A stretch of 53,088 bases of DNA. It comes from Verrucomicrobiota bacterium. GTDB taxonomy: Bacteria; Verrucomicrobiota; Verrucomicrobiia; Chthoniobacterales; UBA10450. Location of the stretch: the NCBI GenBank assembly GCA_003218305.1, contig QHMY01000046.1:1-53088 (forward strand). The letters are read 5' to 3'. Below are positions 16,116 to 25,451 of the stretch, in pieces (within the stretch, counting starts at the first letter, position 1; each line of letters starts with the position of its first letter). Below the pieces are notes generated by a model, which was given only the letters and a program-made list of their open reading frames with translations, was not told the DNA's origin and searched no databases. Made by a program: the position numbers and the translations under genes.

Positions 16116-17258
16116 ATGCATCGCAAGAGCGCCTATTTTTTGTTCCTGGCTGTTCTTGGCATGCTCGTTATCGGCATCGTCATGCTTTTCAGCACCAGCG
16201 CGTTCGCGCGAAACAGTCATGGCGACGTCTATTTTTTCATGAAGAGACAATTGGTTTGGCTCGGTGTCGGCCTCGTGGTCTGCACGGTAGCGGCCCTGGT
16301 CGATTACCATTTCTGGCAACGAACCTGGTGGATCTGGTTTGGCCTGGCTTTCATTACCCTCGCGCTTTGTTTTGTCCCCCATCTGGGCATGCGGATCAAC
16401 GGCTCCCGTCGCTGGGTCGGCGTCGGCCCGTTCACGTTTCAGCCGTCCGAGATCGCCAAGATCGCAGCCGTTTTTTTCCTGGCCTGGTGGTTTGCCCGCT
16501 ATGAAAAGGAAGCGAATCGGATCCTGCAGGGTTTCGTTTACCCATTCGCCATCGTCGTTGCCCTCTTGCTGTTGATTGTGACCGAGGTCGACCTGGGAAC
16601 TACCGCGCTAATCGGAGCGACGATGTTTGTCATCATGTTTGTCGCCGGGACCCACCCGGCTCTCCTCGGTCTGCTTTCGTTAAGCGGCGTCGCCGGCATC
16701 CTCTTCGTCGCAACCCATATGTCGGAGCGGATGGGCCGTCTATCGGCGTTCATGGATCCCGAACGGTTCAAGGACGATGCCGGCTTGCAGCAAATGCAGG
16801 CCTTGATCGCGTGGGGCAGCGGAGGGATGGAAGGTCTCGGCCTCGGGAATGGGCGGCAAAAAATGGCTTACCTGCCCTATGCCCACACCGACTTCATCTT
16901 CCCGATGATCGGCGAAGAACTTGGCTTGAGGGTGAGTTTGCTCGTCGTGTTTCTTTTCGTCGTAATCATTGTGTGCGGGATGATGATCGCGCTCCACGCG
17001 AAGGATCGCGCCGGGTTGCTGCTCGGGTGCGGGATTGTGTCGCTGCTTTCCTTGCAAGCGGCGGTCAACATCGGGGTCACGACCTCGCTCCTGCCGAACA
17101 AGGGCTTGCCGCTGCCGTTCGTGAGTTATGGCGGGTCGAACTTGGCGGCGTGCCTTTTTGGAATTGGGATACTCCTGAACATCTACCGCCAGGGAGTGCT
17201 CGAACCAGCGAACAAGAAGCGGACGATGATCCAGGCGCGAACCACGCCGAGAATCTAA
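16116..17258 (+). CDS. ftsW: SEDS glycosyltransferase FtsW
   Basis: A 380-aa SEDS-family membrane protein with about ten helices. It polymerises lipid II at the septum together with FtsI. Signatures: INGSRRWVGVGPFTFQPSEIAK near residues 92-113, then WGSGGMEGLGLGNGRQK, and the C-terminal LPLPFVSYGGSNL. Gene position and FtsI in the same operon favour FtsW over RodA. murG follows after 22 bp. Confidence 0.95.
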   Translation: MHRKSAYFLFLAVLGMLVIGIVMLFSTSAFARNSHGDVYFFMKRQLVWLGVGLVVCTVAALVDYHFWQRTWWIWFGLAFITLALCFVPHLGMRINGSRRWVGVGPFTFQPSEIAKIAAVFFLAWWFARYEKEANRILQGFVYPFAIVVALLLLIVTEVDLGTTALIGATMFVIMFVAGTHPALLGLLSLSGVAGILFVATHMSERMGRLSAFMDPERFKDDAGLQQMQALIAWGSGGMEGLGLGNGRQKMAYLPYAHTDFIFPMIGEELGLRVSLLVVFLFVVIIVCGMMIALHAKDRAGLLLGCGIVSLLSLQAAVNIGVTTSLLPNKGLPLPFVSYGGSNLAACLFGIGILLNIYRQGVLEPANKKRTMIQARTTPRI

Positions 17259-17280
17259 TGCGAGCAATAAATCTTACCTC

Positions 17281-18384
17281 ATGAACACCGTGATCGCATG
17301 CGGCGGAACGGGCGGGCATCTCTTTCCGGGGCTCGCGGTGGCGGAAGTTCTCCGCGCCCGGGGGCACGAAGTGATCCTCTTCGTCTCCGAAAAGGAAATT
17401 GACGCGCTTGCTCTCTCCGGTCACGGCGACTTCCGATTTCATAAGCTGCCAACGATTGGCCTTCCTTCGCCCTTTTCCCCCGCGATTCTCGGGTTCCTGC
17501 GTCGATTCAACGAGAGTCTTTCGATTTGCCGCGGCATCTATCGGAAATTCAAACCGCATGTTGTCCTCGGGATGGGTGGTTTCACCTCCACCGCGCCCGT
17601 GCTCGCGGGAAAAATGCGCGGGGTTCCGACGTTCATTCATGAGTCCAACGCGATTCCCGGAAAGGCCAACCGGCTCACGGCGCGAATGGTGCGTGCTGTT
17701 CTGCTCGGGTTTAAGGAATGCGCGCCCTTTTTCCCCAAGGTGCGAACGGAAGTCACCGGCACTCCGATTCGCAAGGAACTTCAGCGTTTGGATCGAAAGA
17801 TCGCGCGGCAGCGGCTTGGTCTGCGCGAGGATCTGACGACGCTTCTGGTCATGGGAGGAAGCCAGGGAGCGACCGGCATCAACCAGGCCATGATTAAATC
17901 GTTGCCGGCGCTCCAGGGCGCTCCCCTTCAGGTGATTCATCTTTCCGGCGCCCGCGAGGAACAACTCGTCGCTGACAGTTATCAGCAGGAAAAAATACCC
18001 TCCCATGTTGCAGCCTTTCATCACGCCATGGAGGAGGTTTATAGCGCCGCCGATTTCGCCATCGCCCGCTCCGGAGCGGCCAGTCTTGCGGAGCTCGCCG
18101 CCTTTTCGCTGCCCGCCATCCTCATTCCTTTTCCCTATGCCGCCGAAGATCACCAGACGCGGAACGCGGAGATTTTCGCCCGCGCCGAGGCCGGCATCAT
18201 TCTGAAAGAGGTCGAAATTACGGGCGATCTGCTCGCGCGAAAAATTACGGAGTTGACCAGCGACCCTTCGAAGCTGCTTGGCATGTCGGAGAAATCCGCG
18301 CAACTCGCGCCAAAAAACGCAGCCGCGCTCGTGGTGGAAACGATGGAAAGATATACGCAGCCCAGTCATGACGCTCGCCTCTGA
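17281..18384 (+). CDS. murG: UDP-GlcNAc:lipid I GlcNAc transferase MurG
   Basis: A 367-aa GT28 enzyme at the inner face of the membrane; it converts lipid I to lipid II. The N-terminal GGTGGHLFPGLAVAEVL loop (residues 8-24), HESNAIPGKANRL, MGGSQGATGIN and the C-terminal SGAASLAELAAF with PYAAEDHQTRNA are all MurG motifs. It overlaps the murC/murB fusion by 17 bp. Confidence 0.96.
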   Translation: MNTVIACGGTGGHLFPGLAVAEVLRARGHEVILFVSEKEIDALALSGHGDFRFHKLPTIGLPSPFSPAILGFLRRFNESLSICRGIYRKFKPHVVLGMGGFTSTAPVLAGKMRGVPTFIHESNAIPGKANRLTARMVRAVLLGFKECAPFFPKVRTEVTGTPIRKELQRLDRKIARQRLGLREDLTTLLVMGGSQGATGINQAMIKSLPALQGAPLQVIHLSGAREEQLVADSYQQEKIPSHVAAFHHAMEEVYSAADFAIARSGAASLAELAAFSLPAILIPFPYAAEDHQTRNAEIFARAEAGIILKEVEITGDLLARKITELTSDPSKLLGMSEKSAQLAPKNAAALVVETMERYTQPSHDARL

Positions 18385-20665
18385 TATCGATCTGCCAAAA
18401 TTTCTGACGCACGAGCGCCACCGGATTCACCTGGTGGGCGTTGCGGGGAGCGGGATGAGCGGTATCGCTGCGCTCCTGCTCGAACTGGGCCACGACGTGA
18501 GCGGCTCCGACAAGGTGGGGTCGCTGGAAACTGACCGCCTGCAGCGGATGGGACTTCGCTTCCATGTTCAACATCGAGCCGAGGACGCCAGCGATGCCGA
18601 GATGGTGATCTTTTCCTCCGCGATCAAGCAGGAAAACCCGGTTCTCGTGGGCGCGCGCGCCGCGGGAACGCCTCTCCTCCGCCGGGCCGAGGCATTGGCC
18701 GGAATCATGTCGGGCAAGCGCGGGATTGTCATCGCGGGAATGCATGGCAAGACGACTACGTCCGCCATGACGGCGCACGTGTTGCGCGAAGGAGGTCTGC
18801 ATCCGTCCCACTATGTTGGAGCGGAAATCCCCCTGCTCGGTTCAAACGCCCATTGGGATCGGCGCGGCGAATATTTTGTGGCAGAAGGGGACGAAAGCGA
18901 CGGGACGTTGCGTTTCTTCAAGCCGGAACACTCTCTCATCCTGAACATCGAGGAAGAACATCTCGATTTTTATGCGGACCTGGCCGCGATCGAACGCGTG
19001 TTCGCCCAACTCCTCGATCAAACATCCGGGCCGGCCTTTTATTGTGCCGACGATCCGCATGCCCGGAGAGTTTGCAGTGCGCACCCCCGTTCGATCTCCT
19101 TTGGCCTGGCTCCGGATGCGGATTATCACGGCACCGACATCGACCTTCGGGATTTCGCCTCCGTCTTTTGTGTATCTCGGAGGGGCGAGAAGCTGGGCGA
19201 AGCCGTCCTGAATGTGCCGGGCCGCCACAATGTGAGCAATTCGCTCGGAGTGATTGCGATCGCCACGGAGCTGGGCATACCATTCGAAAAAATCGCCGCG
19301 TCGCTCCGCCGCTTCGAGCACGCCCGGCGGCGTTTCGAGATCAAATACCAGAGCGATCGGTTTATGCTGGTCGATGATTACGCCCATCATCCGACGGAGA
19401 TTCGCGCGACGCTGGCAACGGCGAAGTCGGCCGGCCGCAATCGGGTTCTGGCGATGTTTCAGCCGCATCGCTACTCGCGGACGAGCGCGCTTCGGCATGA
19501 GTTTGGCCGCGCTTTCGACCACGCCGACCGGATTGTGGTGACCGACATATACCCGGCGAGCGAGGCCCCGCTTCCCGGCGTCACCGGGCAAACCATTGTC
19601 GACGAAATCGTGGCGCACGGGCACAAGGGTGCGAGCTATCAACCGCGGCTGGATCGTCTTCACTCGGACGTCGGCAATATGATCGCGGCGGGCGACCTGA
19701 TTTTGAGCCTGGGCGCCGGTAACATCCATGAACAGCTTTCGATTCTCGCAGCCGATCTGGTCATCGCCGAACGGTTGAAGGAAATTGTTGGTGAGGAAGG
19801 CGACGTGCGCCTTTACGAGCCGCTGGCGAAACACACGACTCTGCGCGTGGGTGGGCCGGCCCAGTTTTGGGTGGAACCGCGAAACGAGACGGCGTTTGCC
19901 GATCTCATCCGCTATTGCCACCTCGAAAATTTGCCGCTTTTTGTGATTGGCAGGGGATCGAATCTCCTCGTCCGCGACGGTGGGATCCGCGGTGTGGTGG
20001 TTCATCCGTGCGGCGGCGATTTCGACAAGGTGGAGGTCGTCGGGAGCGAAATCACGGCAGGGGCGGGCGCCAAACTCAAGCAAGTCGCTTATGCGGGCAA
20101 GGCTGCGGGTCTCGGCGGGCTGGAGTGGATGGAAGGGATTCCGGGCGCGGTGGGAGGCGGGTTGCGGATGAATGCCGGCGCCATGGGCTCGCAAACTTTT
20201 GAAAACGTTGTGCGGGTCCGGTATCTCGACGGCGAGGGGAACGTCCACACGAAAACGCCGGCGGAACTGGAGATCGGTTATCGCCACGTTCCTTCGCTGG
20301 ACCACAACTATGCGGTTTCCGCGGTCTTTCGGGGATTCACCACGCCGCTGGAAGAGATCACCCGCCGCCTGGAGGAGTCGCAGGAGAAACGCAGGACCAC
20401 CCAACCGAGCGCGAAAAGCGCAGGCTGTATTTTCAAGAACCCCGGGAGCGGCCCGGCCGGAAAACTGGTGGACGAGCTGGGACTTAAGAATGCGCGGGTC
20501 GGCCACGCCCGGGTCTCGGAGGTTCACGGAAATTTCATCATCAACGAAGGCGGAGCCACCGCGGCGGAGGTGCTCGAGCTGATTGAAAAGATCAAGCAGG
20601 TCGCGCTGACCGAGCGCGGCGTCGAGCTGGAAACGGAAGTGCAAATCGTGGGGGAGGAAGCGTGA
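18368..20665 (+). CDS. murC/murB: MurC-MurB fusion (UDP-MurNAc:L-Ala ligase / UDP-GlcNAc-enolpyruvate reductase)
   Basis: One 765-aa frame joins two cytosolic enzymes. Residues 1-465 are MurC (GVAGSGMSG near 20-28, ATP loop GMHGKTTTSAM, DDYAHHPTEI, MFQPHRYSRT). Residues about 475-765 are MurB, with the FAD motif GRGSNLLV and EWMEGIPGAVGG. MurB makes UDP-MurNAc and MurC adds L-Ala, so consecutive steps are joined. In the MurB half the usual Gly-Ser of the proton-donor motif is Gly686-Cys687 (SAGCIFKNP). The start at 18368 is chosen over 18278, as MurC normally begins shortly before the HxxG motif. It overlaps murG by 17 bp and ddl by 4 bp (GTGA). Confidence 0.95.
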   Translation: MTLASDIDLPKFLTHERHRIHLVGVAGSGMSGIAALLLELGHDVSGSDKVGSLETDRLQRMGLRFHVQHRAEDASDAEMVIFSSAIKQENPVLVGARAAGTPLLRRAEALAGIMSGKRGIVIAGMHGKTTTSAMTAHVLREGGLHPSHYVGAEIPLLGSNAHWDRRGEYFVAEGDESDGTLRFFKPEHSLILNIEEEHLDFYADLAAIERVFAQLLDQTSGPAFYCADDPHARRVCSAHPRSISFGLAPDADYHGTDIDLRDFASVFCVSRRGEKLGEAVLNVPGRHNVSNSLGVIAIATELGIPFEKIAASLRRFEHARRRFEIKYQSDRFMLVDDYAHHPTEIRATLATAKSAGRNRVLAMFQPHRYSRTSALRHEFGRAFDHADRIVVTDIYPASEAPLPGVTGQTIVDEIVAHGHKGASYQPRLDRLHSDVGNMIAAGDLILSLGAGNIHEQLSILAADLVIAERLKEIVGEEGDVRLYEPLAKHTTLRVGGPAQFWVEPRNETAFADLIRYCHLENLPLFVIGRGSNLLVRDGGIRGVVVHPCGGDFDKVEVVGSEITAGAGAKLKQVAYAGKAAGLGGLEWMEGIPGAVGGGLRMNAGAMGSQTFENVVRVRYLDGEGNVHTKTPAELEIGYRHVPSLDHNYAVSAVFRGFTTPLEEITRRLEESQEKRRTTQPSAKSAGCIFKNPGSGPAGKLVDELGLKNARVGHARVSEVHGNFIINEGGATAAEVLELIEKIKQVALTERGVELETEVQIVGEEA

Positions 20666-21591
20666 GAGCGATGCTGCCGAAAAAAATCGCGGTGCTGATG
20701 GGCGGACCCGGCTCAGAGCGGGACGTTTCCTTTGCCACGGGCCAGGGCGTGGCCCGGGCGCTCCGTTCGCTAGGCGCGGAGGTCGTGGAGGTCGATGTGA
20801 AAGGTCCGGACTTCGAATTGCCTTCCGGCGTTGAGCTGGCCTTCCTCGCGATCCACGGAACGTTTGGGGAAGACGGCCAGGTGCAGAGAATTCTGGAGCA
20901 CCGCGGAATTACCTATACCGGAGACGGCGTCGCCGAAAGCGAGCTGGCCTTCGATAAGATTCGTTCCAAGGAGGCATTTCGTCAGCACGGAGTTAGCACG
21001 CCTTACTGGCAAGTCGTGACCATTGGCCAGCGCCCGACGATTCCAATTCCGTTCGTAATCAAGGCGCCGCGGCAGGGCTCGACGGTCGGCGTGCATATCA
21101 TCAAGAGTGAGCGGGAAGTTGATGCCGCTATGGCGGATGCGGGGAGGTACGATCGTGAACTTCTGGTCGAGAAATTCATCCCAGGTCGCGAACTCACCAT
21201 CGGCATTCTCGGCGACCAGGCCCTGCCCATTTTGGAAATCATTCCGAAGGGCGGCTTTTACGATTACACGAACAAGTATCCGTTCCTGAATCCAGGCGCG
21301 GAAGGAGGCGCCGAGCATGTTTGTCCGGCGAAAATTCCGGAGGATCAAACGCGGATCATCCAGGAGCTCGCTCTGCGGGCGCATCGCGCGCTGGGGCTGC
21401 AGGTGTATTCGCGGGTGGATATCCTTCTACCCGAGGCGGGCGAGCTGGCTGTGCTCGAGGCGAACACTATTCCCGGAATGACGGAGGCGAGTTTGCTGCC
21501 GGAGGCAGCGGCTGCTGCTGGCATCGGTTACGCCGAATTGTGTGCGCGGATTATTGAGCTTTCGGAGCGGAGGGCCGTGGCAAGTCGATGA
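20662..21591 (+). CDS. ddl: D-alanine--D-alanine ligase
   Basis: A 309-aa ATP-grasp enzyme joining two D-Ala to give the dipeptide used by MurF. GGPGSERDVSFATG (about 14-27), the ATP-grasp KAPRQGSTVGV, SRVDILLPE and EANTIPGMTEASL are Ddl motifs. The GTG at 20662 overlaps the preceding TGA; ATG 20671 is an alternative. The stop overlaps the ftsQ ATG by 4 bp. Length is normal. Confidence 0.95.
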   Translation: MRAMLPKKIAVLMGGPGSERDVSFATGQGVARALRSLGAEVVEVDVKGPDFELPSGVELAFLAIHGTFGEDGQVQRILEHRGITYTGDGVAESELAFDKIRSKEAFRQHGVSTPYWQVVTIGQRPTIPIPFVIKAPRQGSTVGVHIIKSEREVDAAMADAGRYDRELLVEKFIPGRELTIGILGDQALPILEIIPKGGFYDYTNKYPFLNPGAEGGAEHVCPAKIPEDQTRIIQELALRAHRALGLQVYSRVDILLPEAGELAVLEANTIPGMTEASLLPEAAAAAGIGYAELCARIIELSERRAVASR

Positions 21592-22670
21592 GAGCGAAAA
21601 AACAAAGCCCGCGCGCCCGAAACGAACGCGTTTCGAATCCACGGCAACGTCGCCAGCAGCATCTTCTCGACGTCCGGGTTCGATCCCATAAGGCGACCCA
21701 GCATCGCAACCGGCGCGTTCTGGTGATCGCTTCGAAGATTGTCCTGGCCGCGGGCGTTTGCGTCGGGGTCTTTTTCAGCGTTCGGCTGGGAGCGAAACGG
21801 CTCTTCTTTGAAAATCCGGACTATCAGCTGAGCCAGATCGACGTGCAGACCGACGGAACGCTGCAACGCGATCAGATTTTGAAAACTGCCGACCTGCACG
21901 AAGGCGAAAATATTTTCATGGTGAATCTCGGGCAGGTCCAGGAGCGCCTGCAGCAGCTCCCGCAGGTCGACGAAGTGCAGGTGATGCGGAAGCTGCCGGG
22001 AGAAATCGATATTCGCCTGGTTGAGCGCAAGCCCATCGCCTGGATCACGTCCGACAAACAAATCTCCGATCCATTTGCCTCCGAGGTTGCTTTTCTGGTG
22101 GACGCGCGGGGCGTTCTGATGAAAGAAAAGAAGTTGTTGCCTGAATACCTCGGCCTGCCGCTGATCACGGGATGCACGAGCGAATCGCTCGAGCCGGGCA
22201 AAATCGTCGGTTCGTTCGAAGCGAAAGCGGCGCTTGAACTTCTGCGCCTGAGCACGCGCAGCTTTATGCAAACCCGCTTTCAAGTTCGCGAGATCGACGT
22301 CTCGAAAGGATATTGTCTGCTTGTTTCAGACAAGAACCACACCCGCGTTACGTTTGGCTTCGAGAATTTGGACATCCAATTGCAGCGGCTCGAGCAATTT
22401 CTCGTGTATGCCGACGATGCGAGGCGCGAACTGGAAACGGTGAACCTGCTCGTGCAGCGAAATATTCCCGTGACCTTCACCAAGAATTCAGTGGATGTGA
22501 TTAACGAAACGATCGACCCGGAAGGCTCGGAGCCGAGAATTTTGAAAGCGCTCCCGGTTCATCCCATGGCCAGGGCGGAACCTCCGGCCGTGGCGGAGAA
22601 GCCGCGCTCGAACGCGTCCGCGCCGTCGGTCCGCAAAGCAATTCCCCTTCGGAAAAACAGAAAGGATTAA
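21588..22670 (+). CDS. ftsQ: Cell division protein FtsQ (POTRA domain)
   Basis: A 360-aa bitopic protein: long basic cytoplasmic tail (1-43), one transmembrane helix (about 44-65), then a POTRA domain (about 75-145, with YQLSQIDVQTDGTLQRDQIL and VMRKLPGEIDIRLVERKP) and the FtsQ beta domain. The C-terminal 60 residues are Pro/Ala/Arg-rich. FtsQ links FtsL/FtsB to the division machinery. It is 4 bp overlapping with ddl and 5 bp before ftsA. Confidence 0.92.
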   Translation: MRAKKQSPRARNERVSNPRQRRQQHLLDVRVRSHKATQHRNRRVLVIASKIVLAAGVCVGVFFSVRLGAKRLFFENPDYQLSQIDVQTDGTLQRDQILKTADLHEGENIFMVNLGQVQERLQQLPQVDEVQVMRKLPGEIDIRLVERKPIAWITSDKQISDPFASEVAFLVDARGVLMKEKKLLPEYLGLPLITGCTSESLEPGKIVGSFEAKAALELLRLSTRSFMQTRFQVREIDVSKGYCLLVSDKNHTRVTFGFENLDIQLQRLEQFLVYADDARRELETVNLLVQRNIPVTFTKNSVDVINETIDPEGSEPRILKALPVHPMARAEPPAVAEKPRSNASAPSVRKAIPLRKNRKD

Positions 22671-22675
22671 GCGAA

Positions 22676-23890
22676 ATGGCAAGCAGCGATCTCATGGTTG
22701 GCCTCGAAATTGGAACATCGAAGATTTGCGTCGTCGTGGGCGAGGGCCGCCCCGACGGCACGATCAAAATTCTGGGCGTGGGCCAGGCGCCGTCCCGCGG
22801 CGTGCGGAAAGGAGAAATCGTCGATTTCGAAACGGCCATGAAGTGCGTGCATGAAGCGGTGGTGGACGCCGAAACAAAGAGCGACGTCATGATCCGTAGC
22901 GTCTACGTCGGCGTCGCTGGTTCGCACATTCAAAGTTTTAACAACCGCGGTTGCGTCATGGTCCCGGACGATCGCGAGGAAATCGACGAGCAGGACATCG
23001 AGGACGTAAAGATCAACGCTCGCGAAGTGAGCATTCCCGCCCCCAACGCCTTTCTCCATTCGATTATTCAGCATTACCACGTGGACGGGCAGGACGGCGT
23101 GCTCAACCCCGTGGGCATGCTCGGGGAAAAACTGGAGGCGGATTTTCACGTCATCCACGGAGTGCGGACCCGCATTCAGAACACAATTCGCTGCGTGAAG
23201 GAATTGCCGCTGGAAGTGGAGGACGTCGTCTTCACCGCGCTCGCGGCCGCGCAGGTTGTGCTGACGCAGCAGCAAAAGAATCTCGGCGCGCTCGTGATCG
23301 ACATTGGGGGCGGCACGACGGACTACATTCTGTATGTGGACGGTGCCGTTAAACAAAGCGGCGTCCTTGGAGTAGGCGGCGACCACATCACCAACGACAT
23401 CTCGATGGGCCTGCGCATTCCGATGACCCGCGCGGAGAAACTGAAAATCGAGGAGGGCAGCGTCACGCTGGGCAATTGCCTGCCGGGCGACACCGTCTTG
23501 CTGAAGGATGATTCCGGTTTTGCCGGCAAGGAGATCGAACGGGAAACCCTTAACACCATCATTCATCTGCGGCTGCGCGAAACGTTCGAGCTGCTGAAAC
23601 GGCAGCTGGAAGAGGAACCGTTTATCAATTACATCGGCGAGGGCATCTTCATCACCGGCGGATGCAGCCATCTGAGTGGCATCGACCATCTGGCCGAGGA
23701 AATCTTCGAGTTGCCCGCGCGCGTAGCTCATGCGCAGACGATGTCCGGGCTAACATCGGCCTTCGAAAATCCGCAGTTTTCCGCCGCGATCGGGTTGATC
23801 AAGTACGCGCAGGCCGTCCAGGTCGATCGCCGCCCCCGTGGCCGCATTGGTAGCTTGATCGGAAGAATTTTCCACGGAATGCGCTCATGA
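22676..23890 (+). CDS. ftsA: Cell division protein FtsA
   Basis: A 404-aa actin-like ATPase that tethers FtsZ to the membrane. Seen: phosphate-1 loop GLEIGTSKICVVV (9-21), the SHS2/1C subdomain after residue 80, phosphate-2 DIGGGTTDY, and the adenosine motif TGGCSHLSGID. The end (GSLIGRIFHGMRS) is the amphipathic membrane-targeting helix expected of FtsA. Length is normal. ftsZ follows after 31 bp. Confidence 0.95.
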   Translation: MASSDLMVGLEIGTSKICVVVGEGRPDGTIKILGVGQAPSRGVRKGEIVDFETAMKCVHEAVVDAETKSDVMIRSVYVGVAGSHIQSFNNRGCVMVPDDREEIDEQDIEDVKINAREVSIPAPNAFLHSIIQHYHVDGQDGVLNPVGMLGEKLEADFHVIHGVRTRIQNTIRCVKELPLEVEDVVFTALAAAQVVLTQQQKNLGALVIDIGGGTTDYILYVDGAVKQSGVLGVGGDHITNDISMGLRIPMTRAEKLKIEEGSVTLGNCLPGDTVLLKDDSGFAGKEIERETLNTIIHLRLRETFELLKRQLEEEPFINYIGEGIFITGGCSHLSGIDHLAEEIFELPARVAHAQTMSGLTSAFENPQFSAAIGLIKYAQAVQVDRRPRGRIGSLIGRIFHGMRS

Positions 23891-23921
23891 CCCGAAACGC
23901 AGACCTCAACTCAGCACGCTT

Positions 23922-25412
23922 ATGATCCAACTCAGCCGCAACTACAGCATGCCGGAAAAACAGGAAGAGGAAATTCCCATCAAAGTCGTCGGTATCGGCG
24001 GCGCCGGGTCCAATGTGCTCGATCGAATTGTGCTCGACGGTCTGAGCAAGGCCGAGCTCATCGCGATCAACACCGACGTGCAATCGCTGGCCAGTTCGGT
24101 GGCCGCGCACAAGGTTCAGCTCGGTCGCACCGTTACTCGTGGTCTCGGCGCCGGCGGGGATCCCGAGCTTGGTTACAACGCCGCCTACGAATCCGCCGAT
24201 GAAATCCGGCGGGCGCTCGCGGACACGAGAATGGTTTTCCTCTGCGCCGGCCTGGGGGGCGGCACGGGTTCGGGTGCCGCGCCCGCGGTGGCGCAGGTCG
24301 CCCGCGAAGCCGGATCGCTTGTTGCAGTCTTTGCGACGCTGCCCTTCGCTTTCGAGGGGAAACGGCGCATGAGTCAGGCCCGGGAAGCGCTCGACCGATT
24401 GCGCGAGAATGCCGACGCCGTCATCTGTTTTGAAAACGATCGTATGGGCGACATGGTCGCGCCGAAGGCGGGAATTCATCAGGCATTCGCGGTCGCCGAC
24501 GTCACAATCAGCCAAAGCGTTCGCTCGATCGTGAACCTGATCCAGCGGCCCGGCCTGATTCGAATCGGTTTCGACGATTTGCTGGCCGCTCTGCGCAGCC
24601 CGAGTGGACGATGTCTTTTCGGTTTCGGTGAATCGGATTCCGATAATCGCGCGCACGATGCGCTCACGCAGGCGCTGAAAAATCCCCTAATGGACCGTGG
24701 CCGGATGCTCGCTGATGCGTCTCACGTTCTCGTTCAAGTCGCCGGCGGACCGGGCATGACACTGTCCGAAGTCGAAATTCTCATGCAGGACCTCGGCCGG
24801 CATATCAACGATCACACGCAGATTCTCTTTGGCACATCGGTCGATGGACGGATGGGGAATCGCTTGAGCGTCACGTTGATCAGTTCGCTGGCGACAGAGG
24901 AGGAGAGGGCCTCGGTATCCACGCCCTCGGTGAGCGTTGTCCAGCCGAAACCCGTTCCGGCGCCCGAACCGGTGGCGCCACCGCCGCCTCCAATCTGGGA
25001 GCAACCGGAAGAACCGCCGGCGCCCGTCGCCGAAACTCCCGTTTTTGCCGATGAATTAATCCAGGTGGAAGAACCAGAGCCCGCCGCCGAGATCGAAAGC
25101 GAGACTGCCGCGTTCCAGAGCGAGACCGCCGGGTTCGAGAGTGAGACTGCCCGGGTGATGTCTGTGCCGGAGGAACCGGCTCCCGACGAAGCACCGCCGC
25201 CATCGCCGCCGCGTCTGATCCTGCCCAAGAAAAAACCGGTTCCCTTCAAGGAGCCGAAGCCGGTTGAAGAAAAGAAAGTGCACGCCAAACAAGAGGTGCT
25301 GCAATTCGAGCCGGTCACGCGCGGCCGTTTCGAGAAAAGCGAACCGACGATTGTGGAAGGCCAGGACCTCGATATCCCGACCTTCCTGCGCAAGAACGTT
25401 CGGGTGAAGTAA
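23922..25412 (+). CDS. ftsZ: Tubulin-like division protein FtsZ, with atypical T7 loop
   Basis: A 496-aa GTPase forming the Z ring. GTP-binding GGGTGSG is at 112-118 and NTDVQSL at 50-56. The C-terminal peptide DIPTFLRK, which binds FtsA, is intact. Two oddities: in the T7 loop the E. coli N-x-D-F-A-D is replaced by R214-I-G216-F-D-D219, so the equivalent of Asp209 is Gly while Asp212 is kept; and the linker (about 325-478) is long, Pro/Glu-rich, with three copies of an SETA-x-F/V unit near 402-418. The start could also be ATG 23949. No clear Shine-Dalgarno precedes either. Confidence 0.93.
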   Translation: MIQLSRNYSMPEKQEEEIPIKVVGIGGAGSNVLDRIVLDGLSKAELIAINTDVQSLASSVAAHKVQLGRTVTRGLGAGGDPELGYNAAYESADEIRRALADTRMVFLCAGLGGGTGSGAAPAVAQVAREAGSLVAVFATLPFAFEGKRRMSQAREALDRLRENADAVICFENDRMGDMVAPKAGIHQAFAVADVTISQSVRSIVNLIQRPGLIRIGFDDLLAALRSPSGRCLFGFGESDSDNRAHDALTQALKNPLMDRGRMLADASHVLVQVAGGPGMTLSEVEILMQDLGRHINDHTQILFGTSVDGRMGNRLSVTLISSLATEEERASVSTPSVSVVQPKPVPAPEPVAPPPPPIWEQPEEPPAPVAETPVFADELIQVEEPEPAAEIESETAAFQSETAGFESETARVMSVPEEPAPDEAPPPSPPRLILPKKKPVPFKEPKPVEEKKVHAKQEVLQFEPVTRGRFEKSEPTIVEGQDLDIPTFLRKNVRVK

Positions 25413-25451
25413 ACTGTGGCGCAGCCTCAAGGGGTCGCTAAAGCGCGCAGA

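Noticed and set aside
17257-17283. An 8-codon ORF (MRAINLTS) between ftsW and murG, with TGA overlapping the murG ATG.
   Set aside because: Too short to support, and such frames arise by chance at this length.
18842-20644. A 600-codon open frame on the minus strand opposite murC/murB, and similar long frames opposite mraY (12705-14216), rsmH (6630-7988) and murG (17077-18369).
   Set aside because: High GC removes stops from the antisense frames. The products have no domain, are very rich in Arg/His/Asp, and the plus-strand genes are certain.
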